From Hyalangium ruber (GTDB lineage: Bacteria > Myxococcota > Myxococcia > Myxococcales > Myxococcaceae), in assembly GCF_034259325.1 (NCBI RefSeq), contig NZ_JAXIVS010000013.1:274153-338152 (forward strand): a stretch of 64,000 nt of DNA, written 5' to 3'. The notes under the pieces are model-generated. The model saw only the letters and a program-made list of their open reading frames with translations, did no database searches and was not told the DNA's origin. Shown one piece after another: positions 1 through 9,825 of the stretch; positions within the stretch are counted from its first letter, which is position 1; each line of letters begins with the position of its first letter. Position numbers and translations under genes: made by a program.

Positions 1-419
1 GCCACGCTGTCCTCCAGCGGCTCCTCCTTCCCGTCGGCATGCACCACGGTCCGGTGCAGCTGCAGCCCGCCGTCGGCGCGCGTGAAGTGGTACACCACGC
101 GGGACCAGCGGTTGGCCGTGGCCTTCAGCGGCGTTTCCTGCTTCTCCGCCTGCTGCACGGTGATGGCGGCCGCCACCACGTGCTCGCACGGATCCACCTG
201 GCTGGGGCAGTCGCACTCCCACGCCTCGAGCTTCAGGTAGAGGGTGACGGTGAGGGCGACCGAGCGACCCGGGGCTCGCACCCGCAGCTCGATCTCGTCC
301 GCCGTCTGCGCCTGGAGCGCTACGGCCCCCTGGCGAGAGAGGGTCACCCCGGTGGACCAGATGCCGGGGCGTGCTTCCTTCCGAACAGCTTCGAGCAGCT
401 CTTGAGGGGTCGCGGACAT
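1..419 (-). CDS. SWIM zinc-finger protein, N-terminal part (runs off window)
   Basis: The frame opens at an ATG (complement of 417–419) and stays open to the window edge, so only the first 139 or so residues are visible. Residues C69, C71, C78 and H80 form a CxCx6CxH motif followed by VVAAA, the signature of a SWIM zinc finger. In this family the motif binds DNA or protein, and in bacteria it is commonly fused to a SNF2/DEAD helicase whose body would lie outside the window. The helicase part is inference. The gene is read leftward, away from the lipoprotein at 484–1107, with 64 bases between them. Confidence 0.7.
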   Translation of the reverse strand, partial: MSATPQELLEAVRKEARPGIWSTGVTLSRQGAVALQAQTADEIELRVRAPGRSVALTVTLYLKLEAWECDCPSQVDPCEHVVAAAITVQQAEKQETPLKATANRWSRVVYHFTRADGGLQLHRTVVHADGKEEPLEDSV

Positions 420-483
420 GGGCGCCGCGACTCCCTACGCTCCGAGGGGGCGGCGCGCAACGCGGATCCGCCCCTCCTGTGTG

Positions 484-1107
484 CTACTTGCTGCCGCGGC
501 GCTTGCCGCCCGCTCCGGCGGGCTCTTCCTCGGGCGCCTTGGCCGTCGACACCTTCTTCTCCGCGCTCGCCACCCGGTTGAGCAGCTGCTCCTTGTCGTC
601 CGGCGAGAGCGTCTCGATGGCCTGCCGCAGGGCGTTGAAGTCCAGGCGGGCGATCGTCACCGTGTTGCCGCCCTTGATCTCCTGCACCGTGGGCACCTCG
701 ACCAGCTCGCGCATGTAGTTCTCGAACTCCACGCGCACGTCCGCGGTCTGCTGGATGCAGGTGTCCTTGGCGGCCACGATGTTCACCGCGCCCTCCCGGT
801 ACTGCAGGTCCGGGTTGCGCGTCATCGCCTCCTCGAAGGTCTGCGTGCGCTTGCGGAGCGAGTCGTACAGGGTGACGTAGTCCATCAGCCGCTCCGTCTC
901 GGGCCGGTTGACGTTGCGCGCCTTGGTCAGGTCGTCGGCGGTGTTCTCGCAGTTGAGCTTCTCCAGCTCGCCGGCCTGCGGAGTGTCCTTCATCGACAGG
1001 GTGCTCGTCTCGCGGTCGAGTCGCTCCTCCGAGGGGACGTCCTTGGGCAGGCAGCCGGTGGCGGACAGGAGGAGAGCGGCGGCGGCGGCGGCGGACAGAC
1101 GATGCAT
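484..1107 (-). CDS. Putative lipoprotein, unknown function
   Basis: This 207-residue protein begins with a short basic start, an Ala/Leu-rich core and a lipobox (SATGC) with the lipidated Cys at about residue 19. The mature part is charged and probably largely helical, with a Lys/Arg-rich tail (GGKRRGSK). It is expected to be exported and lipid-anchored. I do not recognise a catalytic motif or a named family. It is divergent from guaA across a 110-base gap that probably holds both promoters. Lipoprotein status is well supported; the role is unknown. Confidence 0.75.
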   Translation of the reverse strand: MHRLSAAAAAALLLSATGCLPKDVPSEERLDRETSTLSMKDTPQAGELEKLNCENTADDLTKARNVNRPETERLMDYVTLYDSLRKRTQTFEEAMTRNPDLQYREGAVNIVAAKDTCIQQTADVRVEFENYMRELVEVPTVQEIKGGNTVTIARLDFNALRQAIETLSPDDKEQLLNRVASAEKKVSTAKAPEEEPAGAGGKRRGSK

Positions 1108-1155
1108 CCAGAACCTCGGAAAAGGAGCGGAACGGACAGCTGGGGCGTTAAACGG

Positions 1156-1185
1156 TTGATCTCCTAAAGTTTGTAGCGGTATGGG
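1156..1185 (+). promoter_or_regulatory. Possible sigma-70-type promoter for guaA
   Basis: TTGATC (1156–1161) and TATGGG (1180–1185) are separated by 18 bases and lie about 33 bases before the guaA start. The -35 match is good and the -10 match weak. No other hexamer pair in this divergent gap looked better. Confidence 0.3.
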
Positions 1186-1217
1186 CCGGCCTCCGTCAAC
1201 GACGCCCGGAGAACCTC

Positions 1218-2771
1218 GTGGATATCCATGCCGAGAAGATCCTCATCCTCGATTTCGGCAGCCAGTACACGCAGCTCATCGCCCGGCGCGTTCGCGAGCT
1301 AGGCGTCTACTGTGAGATCCACCGCCCGGACCTGCCCGAGGAGCAGATTCGTAGCTTCGCGCCTCGGGGCATCATCCTCTCGGGTGGCCCCGCCTCCGTG
1401 GAGGCGGAGGGCTCGCCCCGGTGTGATCCCTACGTCTTCACGGCGGGCGTGCCGGTGCTGGGCATCTGCTATGGGTTGCAACTGCTGGCCAAGCTGCTCG
1501 GGGGCAAGGTCGATCGGTCGGCCCACCGGGAGTATGGCCCCGCGGAGGTCGAGGTGCTGGCCGCGCGCGGCCCGCTGGCCGAGTTCCACCCGGGAGACCG
1601 GGTGAAGGTGTTGATGAGCCACGGCGACCGGGTGGAGGCGCTGCCGCCCGGGTTCGAGGCGATTGGCCGCAGCGGCAACTCGCCGTTCGCGGCGGCGGCC
1701 CATACCTCCAAGCCGATCTACGGGCTCCAGTTCCACCCCGAGGTGGTGCATACGCCGCAGGGAAAGGTGATGCTGCGGGCGTTCCTGTTCACCGACTGCA
1801 AGGTGAGCGGCACCTGGACGATGAAGGGCTTCAGCCAGGAGGCCGAGGCGGCCATCCGCCAGAAGGTGGGCGAGCACGGTCGGGTCATCTGTGGACTGTC
1901 GGGCGGAGTGGACAGCTCGGTGGCGGCGCTGTTGCTGCACCGGGCGCTTGGTCCTCGGCTGCAGTGCATCTTCGTGGACAACGGCCTGCTGCGGCAGGGC
2001 GAGCGGGCCCAGGTGGAGGCGCTCTTCGTGGATCGCTTCCACGTTCCGCTGAAGACGGTGGATGCCCGGGCGCGCTTCCTGGAGAAGCTGGCGGGCGTCA
2101 CGGACCCTGAGAAGAAACGGAAGATCATCGGCCGCGAGTTCATCGCGGTGTTCGAGGAGGCCGCGCGCGAGGTGCATGACGCGGAGTTCCTCGCGCAGGG
2201 CACGCTCTACCCGGACGTAATCGAGTCGGTCTCGTACAAGGGCCCGTCGGTCACCATCAAGAGTCACCACAACGTGGGCGGGCTGCCGGAGCAGATGAAG
2301 CTCAAGCTGGTGGAGCCGCTGCGGGAGCTCTTCAAGGACGAGGTGCGTGCCCTGGGCAAGGAGCTGGGGCTGCCCGACGAGATGGTGAGCCGGCAGCCGT
2401 TTCCGGGGCCGGGCCTGGCCATCCGCGTGCTGGGAGAGGTGACGGACGCGCGGCTGGAGCTGGTGCGCCGCGCGGATGAGATCGTCCAGGACGAGATCCG
2501 CAAGGCGGGGCTCTATAAGGAGGTGTGGCAGGCGTTCGCGGTGCTGCTGCCGGTGCAGAGCGTGGGCGTGATGGGCGACGAGCGCACCTACGAGTCCACA
2601 TGCGTGCTGCGCGCCGTCACCAGCGTGGATGGCATGACGGCGGACTGGGCCCGGATTCCCTTCGAGGTGCTGGAGCGCATCTCCACGCGCATCACCAACG
2701 AGGTGCGCGGCATCAACCGCGTCGTCTACGACATCTCCTCCAAGCCCCCCGCCACGATCGAGTGGGAGTAG
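1218..2771 (+). CDS. guaA: GMP synthase (glutamine-hydrolysing)
   Basis: GuaA converts XMP, glutamine and ATP to GMP in the cytoplasm, the last step of guanine nucleotide synthesis. The 517 residues match the usual length. The N-terminal class I glutamine amidotransferase domain carries the nucleophile Cys84 in GICYGLQ and the HPE pair (QFHPEVVHT). The ATP pyrophosphatase domain has the PP-loop SGGVDSS near residue 230. The C-terminal dimerisation domain ends with the expected KPPATIEWE. The start is a GTG with a GGAG about 7 bases upstream; an internal ATG is not in this frame. It stands alone, convergent with the hydrolase gene downstream. Confidence 0.97.
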   Translation: MDIHAEKILILDFGSQYTQLIARRVRELGVYCEIHRPDLPEEQIRSFAPRGIILSGGPASVEAEGSPRCDPYVFTAGVPVLGICYGLQLLAKLLGGKVDRSAHREYGPAEVEVLAARGPLAEFHPGDRVKVLMSHGDRVEALPPGFEAIGRSGNSPFAAAAHTSKPIYGLQFHPEVVHTPQGKVMLRAFLFTDCKVSGTWTMKGFSQEAEAAIRQKVGEHGRVICGLSGGVDSSVAALLLHRALGPRLQCIFVDNGLLRQGERAQVEALFVDRFHVPLKTVDARARFLEKLAGVTDPEKKRKIIGREFIAVFEEAAREVHDAEFLAQGTLYPDVIESVSYKGPSVTIKSHHNVGGLPEQMKLKLVEPLRELFKDEVRALGKELGLPDEMVSRQPFPGPGLAIRVLGEVTDARLELVRRADEIVQDEIRKAGLYKEVWQAFAVLLPVQSVGVMGDERTYESTCVLRAVTSVDGMTADWARIPFEVLERISTRITNEVRGINRVVYDISSKPPATIEWE

Positions 2772-2783
2772 GGGAGCGCCCCG

Positions 2784-3821
2784 TCAGGCTTCGTCCGCCA
2801 GCGGGGCGAAGCAGGCCTCCACGTCCTCCTCGCGGACCTCGGCCAGGGTGGCGGGGTTCCAACGAGGCTTCTGGTCCTTGTCCACCAGCACCGCCCGGAT
2901 GCCCTCGCGGAAGTCCGGGCGCGAGGTGAGGTGCTGGCTCAGCCGGTATTCGATGGGGACGACCTCGTCGTAGGGGAGCGCCCGGCACCGGCGCAGTTGG
3001 CGCAGCGTCACCTTCAGGCTCGTGGGGCACATGCGCGCCAGGGTGACCCGCGTCGCCTCTGCCCACTCCGAGCCCTCGGCGGCGAGCGCGGCGAGGATGT
3101 CCTCCACCCGGTCCGCCGCGAAGCATCGATCGATCGCCTCCCGCTGCGCGCTCAGCGGCGCGGGGCCGGCGTCCGTGGCGTGGGAGGCGAGGACTCTCGC
3201 CACCACCTCCTGGGGTGAGCCCTGGTTCCAGTCCGCCGCTACCAGCGCCTCCAGCAGCGCGTCGAGCCTAGCGTGATTCACATGGTGAGTGCCGTAACCG
3301 GTCCACATCGCGTCGGCCGCATTGCCCCGTGCGCCCGTGAGCGCCAGATAGGTGCCCACCTCACCAGGAAAGCGCGGGAGGAACCAACCGCCGCCCACAT
3401 CCGGGAAGATGCCGATGGCCGTCTCCGGCATGGAGAACATGAGCCGCTCGGTCACCACCCGGTATGAGCCATGGATGGAGAGCCCCAGCCCGCCGCCCAT
3501 GCTGATGCCGTCCACGAGCGCGATGTACGGCTTCTCATAGTGGTGGATGCGGCGGTTGAGACCGTACTCCTCGCGGAAGTAGTCCTGGGCCAGCGGACCG
3601 GTCGAGGCGGCCACGGCGCGCACATCCCCGCCGGCGCAGAAGGCCTTCCCGCCCGCGCCTCGGATGACCACGGCCTTCACCTCGGGGGTGCTCGCCCACG
3701 CGTCCAGCCGCGGGTGGATGGCCCGAATCATGTCCAGACTGAGCGCATTGAGCGCCTTGGGGCGATCGAGTGTCACCAATCCAATGGGGCCCCGGGTCTC
3801 CAGTTGCACGTCATGGCTCAT
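2784..3821 (-). CDS. 3-hydroxyisobutyryl-CoA hydrolase (crotonase family)
   Basis: A 345-residue crotonase-fold protein. CAGGD (about 62–66) and MGGGLGLS (about 108–115) form the oxyanion hole. The segment MPETAIGIFPDVGGG (about 131–145) carries the Glu and Asp that separate 3-hydroxyisobutyryl-CoA hydrolases from ordinary enoyl-CoA hydratases. The expected role is release of CoA from 3-hydroxyisobutyryl-CoA in valine breakdown. A longer reading from 3881 is possible, but MSHDVQLETRG at 3821 gives the normal N-terminus and avoids overlap with the divergent gene at 3856. A general enoyl-CoA hydratase annotation is the alternative. Confidence 0.88.
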   Translation of the reverse strand: MSHDVQLETRGPIGLVTLDRPKALNALSLDMIRAIHPRLDAWASTPEVKAVVIRGAGGKAFCAGGDVRAVAASTGPLAQDYFREEYGLNRRIHHYEKPYIALVDGISMGGGLGLSIHGSYRVVTERLMFSMPETAIGIFPDVGGGWFLPRFPGEVGTYLALTGARGNAADAMWTGYGTHHVNHARLDALLEALVAADWNQGSPQEVVARVLASHATDAGPAPLSAQREAIDRCFAADRVEDILAALAAEGSEWAEATRVTLARMCPTSLKVTLRQLRRCRALPYDEVVPIEYRLSQHLTSRPDFREGIRAVLVDKDQKPRWNPATLAEVREEDVEACFAPLADEA

Positions 3822-3855
3822 GCCTGGGGTGTACCCGATTTGATAAAAGGAGTCC

Positions 3856-4650
3856 GTGGCCTTGAAGGTGATGACGTTCAACGTGCTCTTCGGAGGGGAG
3901 GACCGCTTCGACGCGATCCTCGCGCTCCTGGCCCGCGTGCGTCCGGATGTCCTGGTGCTCCAGGAGTGCCTCTGGTGGGAGACCGGCGATCGTCTCCATC
4001 AGGTCGCCACCGCCCTGGGCATTCCCTCCAGCGCGGCCCACATCCACCTGGGGACCTCTCGCCCCCGCTGGAGTGGCCGGCGCTACCACGTGGTCGTCGC
4101 CAGCCGGCGCCCTCTGCGGGCGATCCAGAACCACAATGATCCCCGGCTGATCGGCCACTGCCTGGTCCAGTGCCAGCTCGACTCGGGAGGGCCACTGACC
4201 CTCTTCGGCACGCACTACGACGCGCACCAGGAGGACATCCGCCTCGTCGAGGCCCGCTACCTGTGCGATCTGCTCGAGCCGCAGACCTTCCAGGAGGAGC
4301 AGTACCTGCTGGCCGGCGATCTCAACTCCCTGTCCCGGAAGGATCCCTATCCTTCGGACCTCGCCGACAAGCTCCTGTCCGCCGGCACGGACAAGTACGG
4401 CCATCCGCCTCGCTTCTCGGTGATGGACACGCTGGAGTCCTTCGGCTGGGTCGACACCCTCTACCACCGGCAGTCCCCCGCCCACTGGGTGACCGCGCAG
4501 CGCCAGCGCAATGGCGTGGTGATCGACTACCGCACCGACTACATCCTCGCCTCGCCCCGGATGGCCGAGCGGCTCATCGGCTCCGAGGTGGTGGACGTGG
4601 GCACGGCCTCGGACCACCACGCGGTGGTGGCCACCTTCCGCGAAGGCTGA
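3856..4650 (+). CDS. Endonuclease/exonuclease/phosphatase (EEP) family hydrolase
   Basis: 264 residues with no signal peptide, so probably cytoplasmic. EEP motifs occur in order: MTFNVLFGG at the N-terminus, LQECLWWE with the metal-binding Glu, FGTHYDAH, LAGDLNSL with the Asp/Asn pair, and the terminal SDHHAVVATF with the catalytic His. The fold covers DNases, phosphodiesterases and lipid phosphatases, so the substrate cannot be set. The start is a GTG preceded by AAAGGAG, and the gene diverges from the hydrolase at 2784–3821 with only a short shared promoter gap. Confidence 0.87.
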   Translation: MALKVMTFNVLFGGEDRFDAILALLARVRPDVLVLQECLWWETGDRLHQVATALGIPSSAAHIHLGTSRPRWSGRRYHVVVASRRPLRAIQNHNDPRLIGHCLVQCQLDSGGPLTLFGTHYDAHQEDIRLVEARYLCDLLEPQTFQEEQYLLAGDLNSLSRKDPYPSDLADKLLSAGTDKYGHPPRFSVMDTLESFGWVDTLYHRQSPAHWVTAQRQRNGVVIDYRTDYILASPRMAERLIGSEVVDVGTASDHHAVVATFREG

Positions 4651-4654
4651 GGCC

Positions 4655-5119
4655 TCAGCTGGCGCGCGTGCCCTCGATGTAGCGCGTCATCGCTTCCAGA
4701 TCCTTGGTCATGGCCTTCTTGAAGCTGCCCACCATCAGGCGCCCGAAGAACTCCATGACTTTGCTCAGTCCGCCGATCTCTCCGGTCATGGTCAGCGCCG
4801 TCTTCCCGTCCCGGGGCTCGAGCTGGTAGCGGAAGCGGTAGTACCCGCGCCGCGAGGAGCCCTGGGTGCCGTCCACGTAGAGCTCGACCGTCTTGTTGGG
4901 CTCGTAGCCGGTGACCTCGAACAGCTCGCTGGCCTTTTGCCCGTACATCTTCCGCGTCTCGCGCCACTTCATCCCCACGCCGACTTTGTCCGGGGTGAGC
5001 TTCTCGATGCCCACGAAGTTCGTCATCCACTTCGACGCGGCATCCAGGTCCGTCAGGGTGGCGAAGACGCGCTCGGGCGGAGCGTTGATCTCCTGCTGGA
5101 GCGAGAGGTGGATGGGCAT
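4655..5119 (-). CDS. SRPBCC (START/Bet v 1-like) family protein
   Basis: 154 residues matching the helix-grip lipid or small-ligand binding fold. The opening LQQEINAPPERVFATLTDLDAASKW pattern is typical of SRPBCC members, and it is followed by alternating beta strands and a C-terminal helix (VMEFFGRLMVGSFKKAM). It is expected to be cytoplasmic. The ligand cannot be predicted; relatives range from polyketide cyclases to coenzyme Q-binding and stress proteins. It converges on the EEP gene with a 4-base gap and is read separately from the kinase operon to its right. Confidence 0.8.
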   Translation of the reverse strand: MPIHLSLQQEINAPPERVFATLTDLDAASKWMTNFVGIEKLTPDKVGVGMKWRETRKMYGQKASELFEVTGYEPNKTVELYVDGTQGSSRRGYYRFRYQLEPRDGKTALTMTGEIGGLSKVMEFFGRLMVGSFKKAMTKDLEAMTRYIEGTRAS

Positions 5120-5214
5120 GGCGGCTCTCCGGAGCGTTGGGGAGGGCGGACCCTACCGACCTGGGCACGAGGGACTCAATAGCCCTCGCGTCCAACCGCG
5201 CGTCGCACCGTGCA

Positions 5215-8200
5215 TTACTGGGACTTCAGGGGCGCGTTCCCGCTCTCGGCCGCGAGCGCCTGCTTCAGCCAACCCTGGAGCGCTCCCGGCGCCAGGGGCA
5301 GATCGTCCGGCCACAGCCGCACGGAGCCATCCCGGCTCGCGGAGGCCACCGACCGGCCATCCGGCGAGAACGCCACCTGGACAACACCCTCCGTGTGGCC
5401 CTGGAGTCCTCGGCTCTCGCCACTCTCCACGTCCCACAGCCGCACCGTCTTGTCGTCGCTCGCGGTGACCATGCGCCGGCCCTCGGGTGACCAAGCGAAG
5501 TGGTTCACCTGGTTCACATGGCCTCGCAGCACGCCGCGCGCCTCTCCGGTGGCCACGTCCCACAACCGCACGGCGTTGTCTCCCTGGCTCGTGCTGACCA
5601 CCGTCTTGCCCTCCGGAGAGAAGCCCACCGCGAGCACGCCGACGCCACCGACGTCGAGCCGCTTCCCCGTGCCCTCCGGCAGCTCCTGGATCCAGAGGGT
5701 GTGGTCCTTGCTGCCGGAGACCAGCCGCTGCCCGTCCGCCGAGAAGGCCAGCGTCACGACCGCGTCATCACTCACGTGCAGGGTGCGGCCCTGTCCGCCG
5801 TCCACGGCCCACAGCCGCAGGGCGTTGTCCTCGCCTCCCGAGGCGACGAACCGCCCATCCGGAGAGAAGGCCAGGCAGAGCACTCCGCGCGTGTGCCGAC
5901 CGAGGATCCGTTCCTGCTTCGAGGTCGGATCCCACAGGCGCACCATGCCATCGGCGCTGCCCAGGGCCACCCACTTGCCGGAAGGGGAGAACTCCAGCGC
6001 CCGCATGGCATGCGCGGAGACCGGGAGCACGCCCACCTCCTGGCCGGAGCGATTCCACACGCGCACGGTGCCGTCGGTGCCTCCCGAGACGACCCGCTCC
6101 CCATCCGAGGACAGCCGCGCCAGGGGGACTTCCCCGCGGTGGCCGCGCATCTGCACGGGCTGGCCTCCCGAGGTGCTCCACCGCCGCACCGTCCCATCCG
6201 CCGCCGAGGAGAGCAGCTCCTGGCCATCCCCCGAGAACCCCAGGGAGTACACCGGTCCCACGTGCTGTCCGACGACGCGGAAGGGATCGGCGCCCACGGG
6301 GTAGAGCCGGGTGACGCCATCCACGCTGGCCACCGCGAGCCATTGCCCCTGGGGAGAGAACGACAGCGACGTCACCGCGTCCTCGGCGCCTCGCAGCACC
6401 CGGCTCTGCCCGGTGTGCAGGTCGATCAGGTACGTGAGCCGATCGCGGCTACCGGTGGCGAGCCAGCGTCCGTCGGCCGAGAAGGTGAGCGGCGCTGGGG
6501 TCTGCTTGGGGCCGTCGAACACGCGGGCGGTCCCGGTGGCCAGGTCCCACACCCGCAGCGTGCCATCGAGCGAGCGCGAGGCGAGCTTCGTACCGTCCGG
6601 CGAGAAGGCCACGGAGCGGACACTGGCGGTGTGGCCCTCGAACACGCGCATGCGTCCCGTGGCGGTCTCCCACAGCCGGACCTTGCCGTCCTCGCACGGG
6701 GCGGCGATGAGCGAGCCGTCCGGAGAGAAGCGGACCTGATAGACGGTGGCCGGCACGGGCCCGAGGTTCTGGCTCTCTCCGCTCTCCACGTCCCACAGCC
6801 GTACCGTCTTGTCCTCACGTCCCACGGACACCAGCCGACGCGAGTCGGGAGAGATGTCCAGGTTCGGGACCCAGCCTTCGTGGCGCCCCAGGCGTCGGCC
6901 TTCGCCGCTGGCGATCTCCCAGCGCCACACCTCCCCATCCATGCTGGAGGTGAACACCCGCCGGCCGTCCGGAGAGAAGACCACCCCGATGCTCGGCGCG
7001 GCATGGCCCTGGAGTACCCGGACGGTGCCCGTCTCCACCTCCCACAGCCGCAGCGTCCGATCCTTGCTCGTGGTGGCGAGCAGCTTGCCGTCCGGCGAGA
7101 AGGCCGCGCGCCACACCTCGTCCTCATGGGTGCCCAGCACGCGCGTCTCTCCGCTGCGGGCGTCCCACAGGCGCACGGTCCGGTCGTCACTCACGGTGGC
7201 CAGCCAGCGGCCCTCCGGGGAGAAGGTGGCGAGGTTGATGCCCTTGGTGTGGCCGCGCAGCAGCAGCGCCAGCCCGCGCGCCTGGGCATCCGCGGCGATG
7301 ACTCGCGCCGAGCCCCACTGGGTGAAGGCCGACGACAGGGTGCCGAGCCACTCGAGCGCCTTGTTGGGGAAGCGCTCCACCGCGGAGCGGGCCTCCACCA
7401 GGGTGAGCTGATCGGCGCGCATCGTCGCCTCGCGCCAGGCTGTCTCAGCCTCCACCTGTTTGCGCTCGGCCCGGTCACGCTCCGCCATGATGCGACGCAC
7501 GCTGATCGCGCCGACCGTGCCCAGCGCCGCCAGGGCGACGCCCGCCACCGCCAGCACCGCCCGATTGCGCCGGACGAAGCGCTTGAGCAGATCCAGCCGC
7601 GAGTAGTGGTGCGCTCCGACGAGCTGTCCGGTGAGGAAGCGTCGCAGATCTTCCGCCAGGGCCTGAGCCGTCGGGTAGCGCTTCGTCGGCTCCCGCGCCA
7701 TGGCGTGGCTGACGATCGCCAGCAGTTCTTCTGGGATATCCGCCTGGAGCCCCTCGAGCGAGGCGGGAGGGCCGGCGATCACCCGATCCAGCACCTCGGA
7801 GGCACTGCCACTGCCGTAGGGCCGAGTGCCAGCGAGCAGGTGATAGAGGATGGCCCCCAGGGCATAGACGTCCGCGCGCTCATCCACGGGCCGCCCCGCG
7901 GCCTGCTCGGGCGGCATGTACGCCGGCGTGCCCAGGACGATCCCCGCCAGCGTGTGCTCCGCGTTGTTCCGGGACAGGGTTGGCGTCGTGGAGTCGGCGG
8001 AGAAAGAACCGGATACGGAACTGGAGACCTGGCCGGCCTGCGGATCGACGGGGGCCACGCCCGCGAGGGCTTCTCCCTCCGAGGAGAGCTGCTTGGCCAG
8101 GCCCCAGTCGATGACCACGGTCTCACCGAACTCGCCGACCAGGACGTTGGCGGGCTTGAGATCGCGGTGGATGATCCGCTGGCTGTGGGCATAGGCCACG

Positions 8201-8715
8201 GCCTCGGCGACGGCGAGCACGTGGGGCAACAGGGCCAGCCGCTCCCCAAAGCCGCGCTTCTCAACGAGCCGCTCGTCGAGCGAGCGCCCGGAGACGAGCC
8301 GCATCGCGTAGAAGGGCTCGCCGCTGGACCAACGCCCCGCCTCGTAGATGGGGACGATGCCGGGGTGCTGCAGCCGCGCCGTCACCATCGCTTCGTTGAG
8401 GAAGCGGCCCTCCTCGGGGCCTCCGGGCTCCAGCAATTCCTTGAGGGCCACCGGCCGACCGAGCCGCTGATCCCGAGCGCGGAGGATGCGGCCGATGCCA
8501 CCCCGGGCGAACACGCCGTCCACGGCGTAGGTCTGCCGATCCACCACCGGCAGGTGCTGCGTGCCGGGAGGGGGAGGGGAGGTGGGGCGTGTCTTGCCTC
8601 CCGCGGAGATGAGTGTGCCCTCGTCGGCCGATTCGGGGGCGGAGGGCTCCACCGAGCGGCCCGTTTCGGGAGCAGGCCCCCGGGGCATCCATGGGCGGTT
8701 GGCGGGATCGCTCAT
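5215..8715 (-). CDS. Ser/Thr protein kinase with 16 C-terminal WD40 repeats
   Basis: 1166 residues. The Hanks-type kinase domain (about 65–345) shows a glycine loop (FARGGIGRI), Lys92 in VALKE, HRDLKPAN with Asp185, and GTPAYMPPEQ. The metal-binding motif is DWG (203–205) rather than DFG. A hydrophobic span near 390–410 is a likely membrane anchor, followed by a helical linker. From about 505 to the end I count 16 WD40 units (FSPDGxxLA…VRLWD), enough for two propellers. The start ATG overlaps the stop of the upstream cysteine-cluster gene (ATGA), so it is the last gene of a three-gene operon. Substrate and signal are unknown. Confidence 0.95.
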   Translation of the reverse strand: MSDPANRPWMPRGPAPETGRSVEPSAPESADEGTLISAGGKTRPTSPPPPGTQHLPVVDRQTYAVDGVFARGGIGRILRARDQRLGRPVALKELLEPGGPEEGRFLNEAMVTARLQHPGIVPIYEAGRWSSGEPFYAMRLVSGRSLDERLVEKRGFGERLALLPHVLAVAEAVAYAHSQRIIHRDLKPANVLVGEFGETVVIDWGLAKQLSSEGEALAGVAPVDPQAGQVSSSVSGSFSADSTTPTLSRNNAEHTLAGIVLGTPAYMPPEQAAGRPVDERADVYALGAILYHLLAGTRPYGSGSASEVLDRVIAGPPASLEGLQADIPEELLAIVSHAMAREPTKRYPTAQALAEDLRRFLTGQLVGAHHYSRLDLLKRFVRRNRAVLAVAGVALAALGTVGAISVRRIMAERDRAERKQVEAETAWREATMRADQLTLVEARSAVERFPNKALEWLGTLSSAFTQWGSARVIAADAQARGLALLLRGHTKGINLATFSPEGRWLATVSDDRTVRLWDARSGETRVLGTHEDEVWRAAFSPDGKLLATTSKDRTLRLWEVETGTVRVLQGHAAPSIGVVFSPDGRRVFTSSMDGEVWRWEIASGEGRRLGRHEGWVPNLDISPDSRRLVSVGREDKTVRLWDVESGESQNLGPVPATVYQVRFSPDGSLIAAPCEDGKVRLWETATGRMRVFEGHTASVRSVAFSPDGTKLASRSLDGTLRVWDLATGTARVFDGPKQTPAPLTFSADGRWLATGSRDRLTYLIDLHTGQSRVLRGAEDAVTSLSFSPQGQWLAVASVDGVTRLYPVGADPFRVVGQHVGPVYSLGFSGDGQELLSSAADGTVRRWSTSGGQPVQMRGHRGEVPLARLSSDGERVVSGGTDGTVRVWNRSGQEVGVLPVSAHAMRALEFSPSGKWVALGSADGMVRLWDPTSKQERILGRHTRGVLCLAFSPDGRFVASGGEDNALRLWAVDGGQGRTLHVSDDAVVTLAFSADGQRLVSGSKDHTLWIQELPEGTGKRLDVGGVGVLAVGFSPEGKTVVSTSQGDNAVRLWDVATGEARGVLRGHVNQVNHFAWSPEGRRMVTASDDKTVRLWDVESGESRGLQGHTEGVVQVAFSPDGRSVASASRDGSVRLWPDDLPLAPGALQGWLKQALAAESGNAPLKSQ

Positions 8716-9815
8716 AGGGCCTGCGCGTCGACGAGGATCCGGTGCCGGAACAGCTCGATCAGGATGTCATCGTGCAGATCCGCCTGCTTCTCGTCACGGA
8801 GGCGCTGGCGCACGATCTCCACGGGGTCCTTGCCGTTGAACTCCACCAGCAGCGCGTAGGCCTCTCCGGGCAGGGCCACCGCGTCGAACTCGCTGTACGA
8901 GGCCAGGGCGATGCTCCCATCCGGCAGCCACTGCACGGTGGTGCTCGGGTTGAACTTGAGCGACTTGGGCAGGCGCGGGCCCACGGCCGCCTCGTGCTGC
9001 CGCTTGAGGATGGCCTGCTCGACGACGCCGTCCAGGCCGAGCAGGTTGTCGAACTCCTCCGAGGACAGGGCCCGGACGCTCTCGAAGCACTTGCCGTAGA
9101 ACTCCGCCTCGCGGCCCGCCCACTGGCGCCACAGCTCGGCGTATTCCTTGTCGGGCAGGGGCTTGTCATCGAGATCCTCGCTCGTCAGCGGCCCTCCGGA
9201 GTTGTCCGCCTTGTCCTTGCCCTGGATGACGTAGTCCGGCAGCAGCTGGAGCAGGGCGTAGCGCGACAGCTGGATCTCCGCGAGGGTGAGCCATGTCTTG
9301 AGCGTCATCCAGAACTTGCGGCCGTCGGCGCCCGCCACGTACTTGCAGAAGTAGGTGGAGCACACGGCCTCGCGGTAGCGCCAGATGGTGCAGAGGCCGC
9401 CCTGCGGCTCGTAGTAGGGACAGCGCAGCGCCTGCGTCCGGCCGAACGCCTGGCGCGCGTTGCTATAAAGGAGGTTGTAGCGCGTGGGCGCCTTGATCCA
9501 CTGCGGGTTCACGGCGACGCGGCGGGAGATCTTCTCCTGGATGCGCCGCCGGCCCTCGGCCATGGGGGCGTCCTGATCGGCCAGGATCGCGCCCACGAGA
9601 TAATTGGGCAGGCGAGGGTGGTAGGTGCAGCACTTGGTGTCCGGCCTGAAGAAGCGGCTCACCCCGTCCACGGACTCGATGGGCGTGGGGTTGTTGGCCT
9701 CGCACATGGCGCACGCCGAGCACGTGGCCTTGGTCTCGGCGGGCAGGGGGCTCTGGAAGAACGAGGGGAAGAGGTCTCGGTAGAGCGCGGGCAGGCTGTC
9801 CAGGATCGTGGGCAT
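8712..9815 (-). CDS. Cysteine-cluster protein (YkgJ-like), unknown function
   Basis: 367 residues starting at MPTILDSLPALYRDLF; a longer reading adds a low-complexity Ser-rich stretch and is unlikely. Cysteines at about 32, 35, 38, 62 and 63, then a second group in the CPYYEPQGG…CTIW…CSTYFCKY segment, resemble the proposed metal or Fe–S clusters of YkgJ-type proteins. No signal peptide is seen. The gene begins 10 bases after the zinc-ribbon gene and overlaps the kinase start by 4 bases, so the three products are probably made together and may act in one signalling pathway. Metal binding is inferred from cysteine spacing only. Confidence 0.72.
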   Translation of the reverse strand: MPTILDSLPALYRDLFPSFFQSPLPAETKATCSACAMCEANNPTPIESVDGVSRFFRPDTKCCTYHPRLPNYLVGAILADQDAPMAEGRRRIQEKISRRVAVNPQWIKAPTRYNLLYSNARQAFGRTQALRCPYYEPQGGLCTIWRYREAVCSTYFCKYVAGADGRKFWMTLKTWLTLAEIQLSRYALLQLLPDYVIQGKDKADNSGGPLTSEDLDDKPLPDKEYAELWRQWAGREAEFYGKCFESVRALSSEEFDNLLGLDGVVEQAILKRQHEAAVGPRLPKSLKFNPSTTVQWLPDGSIALASYSEFDAVALPGEAYALLVEFNGKDPVEIVRQRLRDEKQADLHDDILIELFRHRILVDAQAL

Positions 9816-9825
9816 GGGTAGGCGC

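Noticed and set aside
5500..8859. Very long open frame on the + strand opposite the kinase gene (over 1100 codons)
   Set aside because: Its product is Arg/His/Gly/Pro-rich with no domains; the minus strand encodes a complete kinase–WD40 protein. It is a high-GC antisense shadow.
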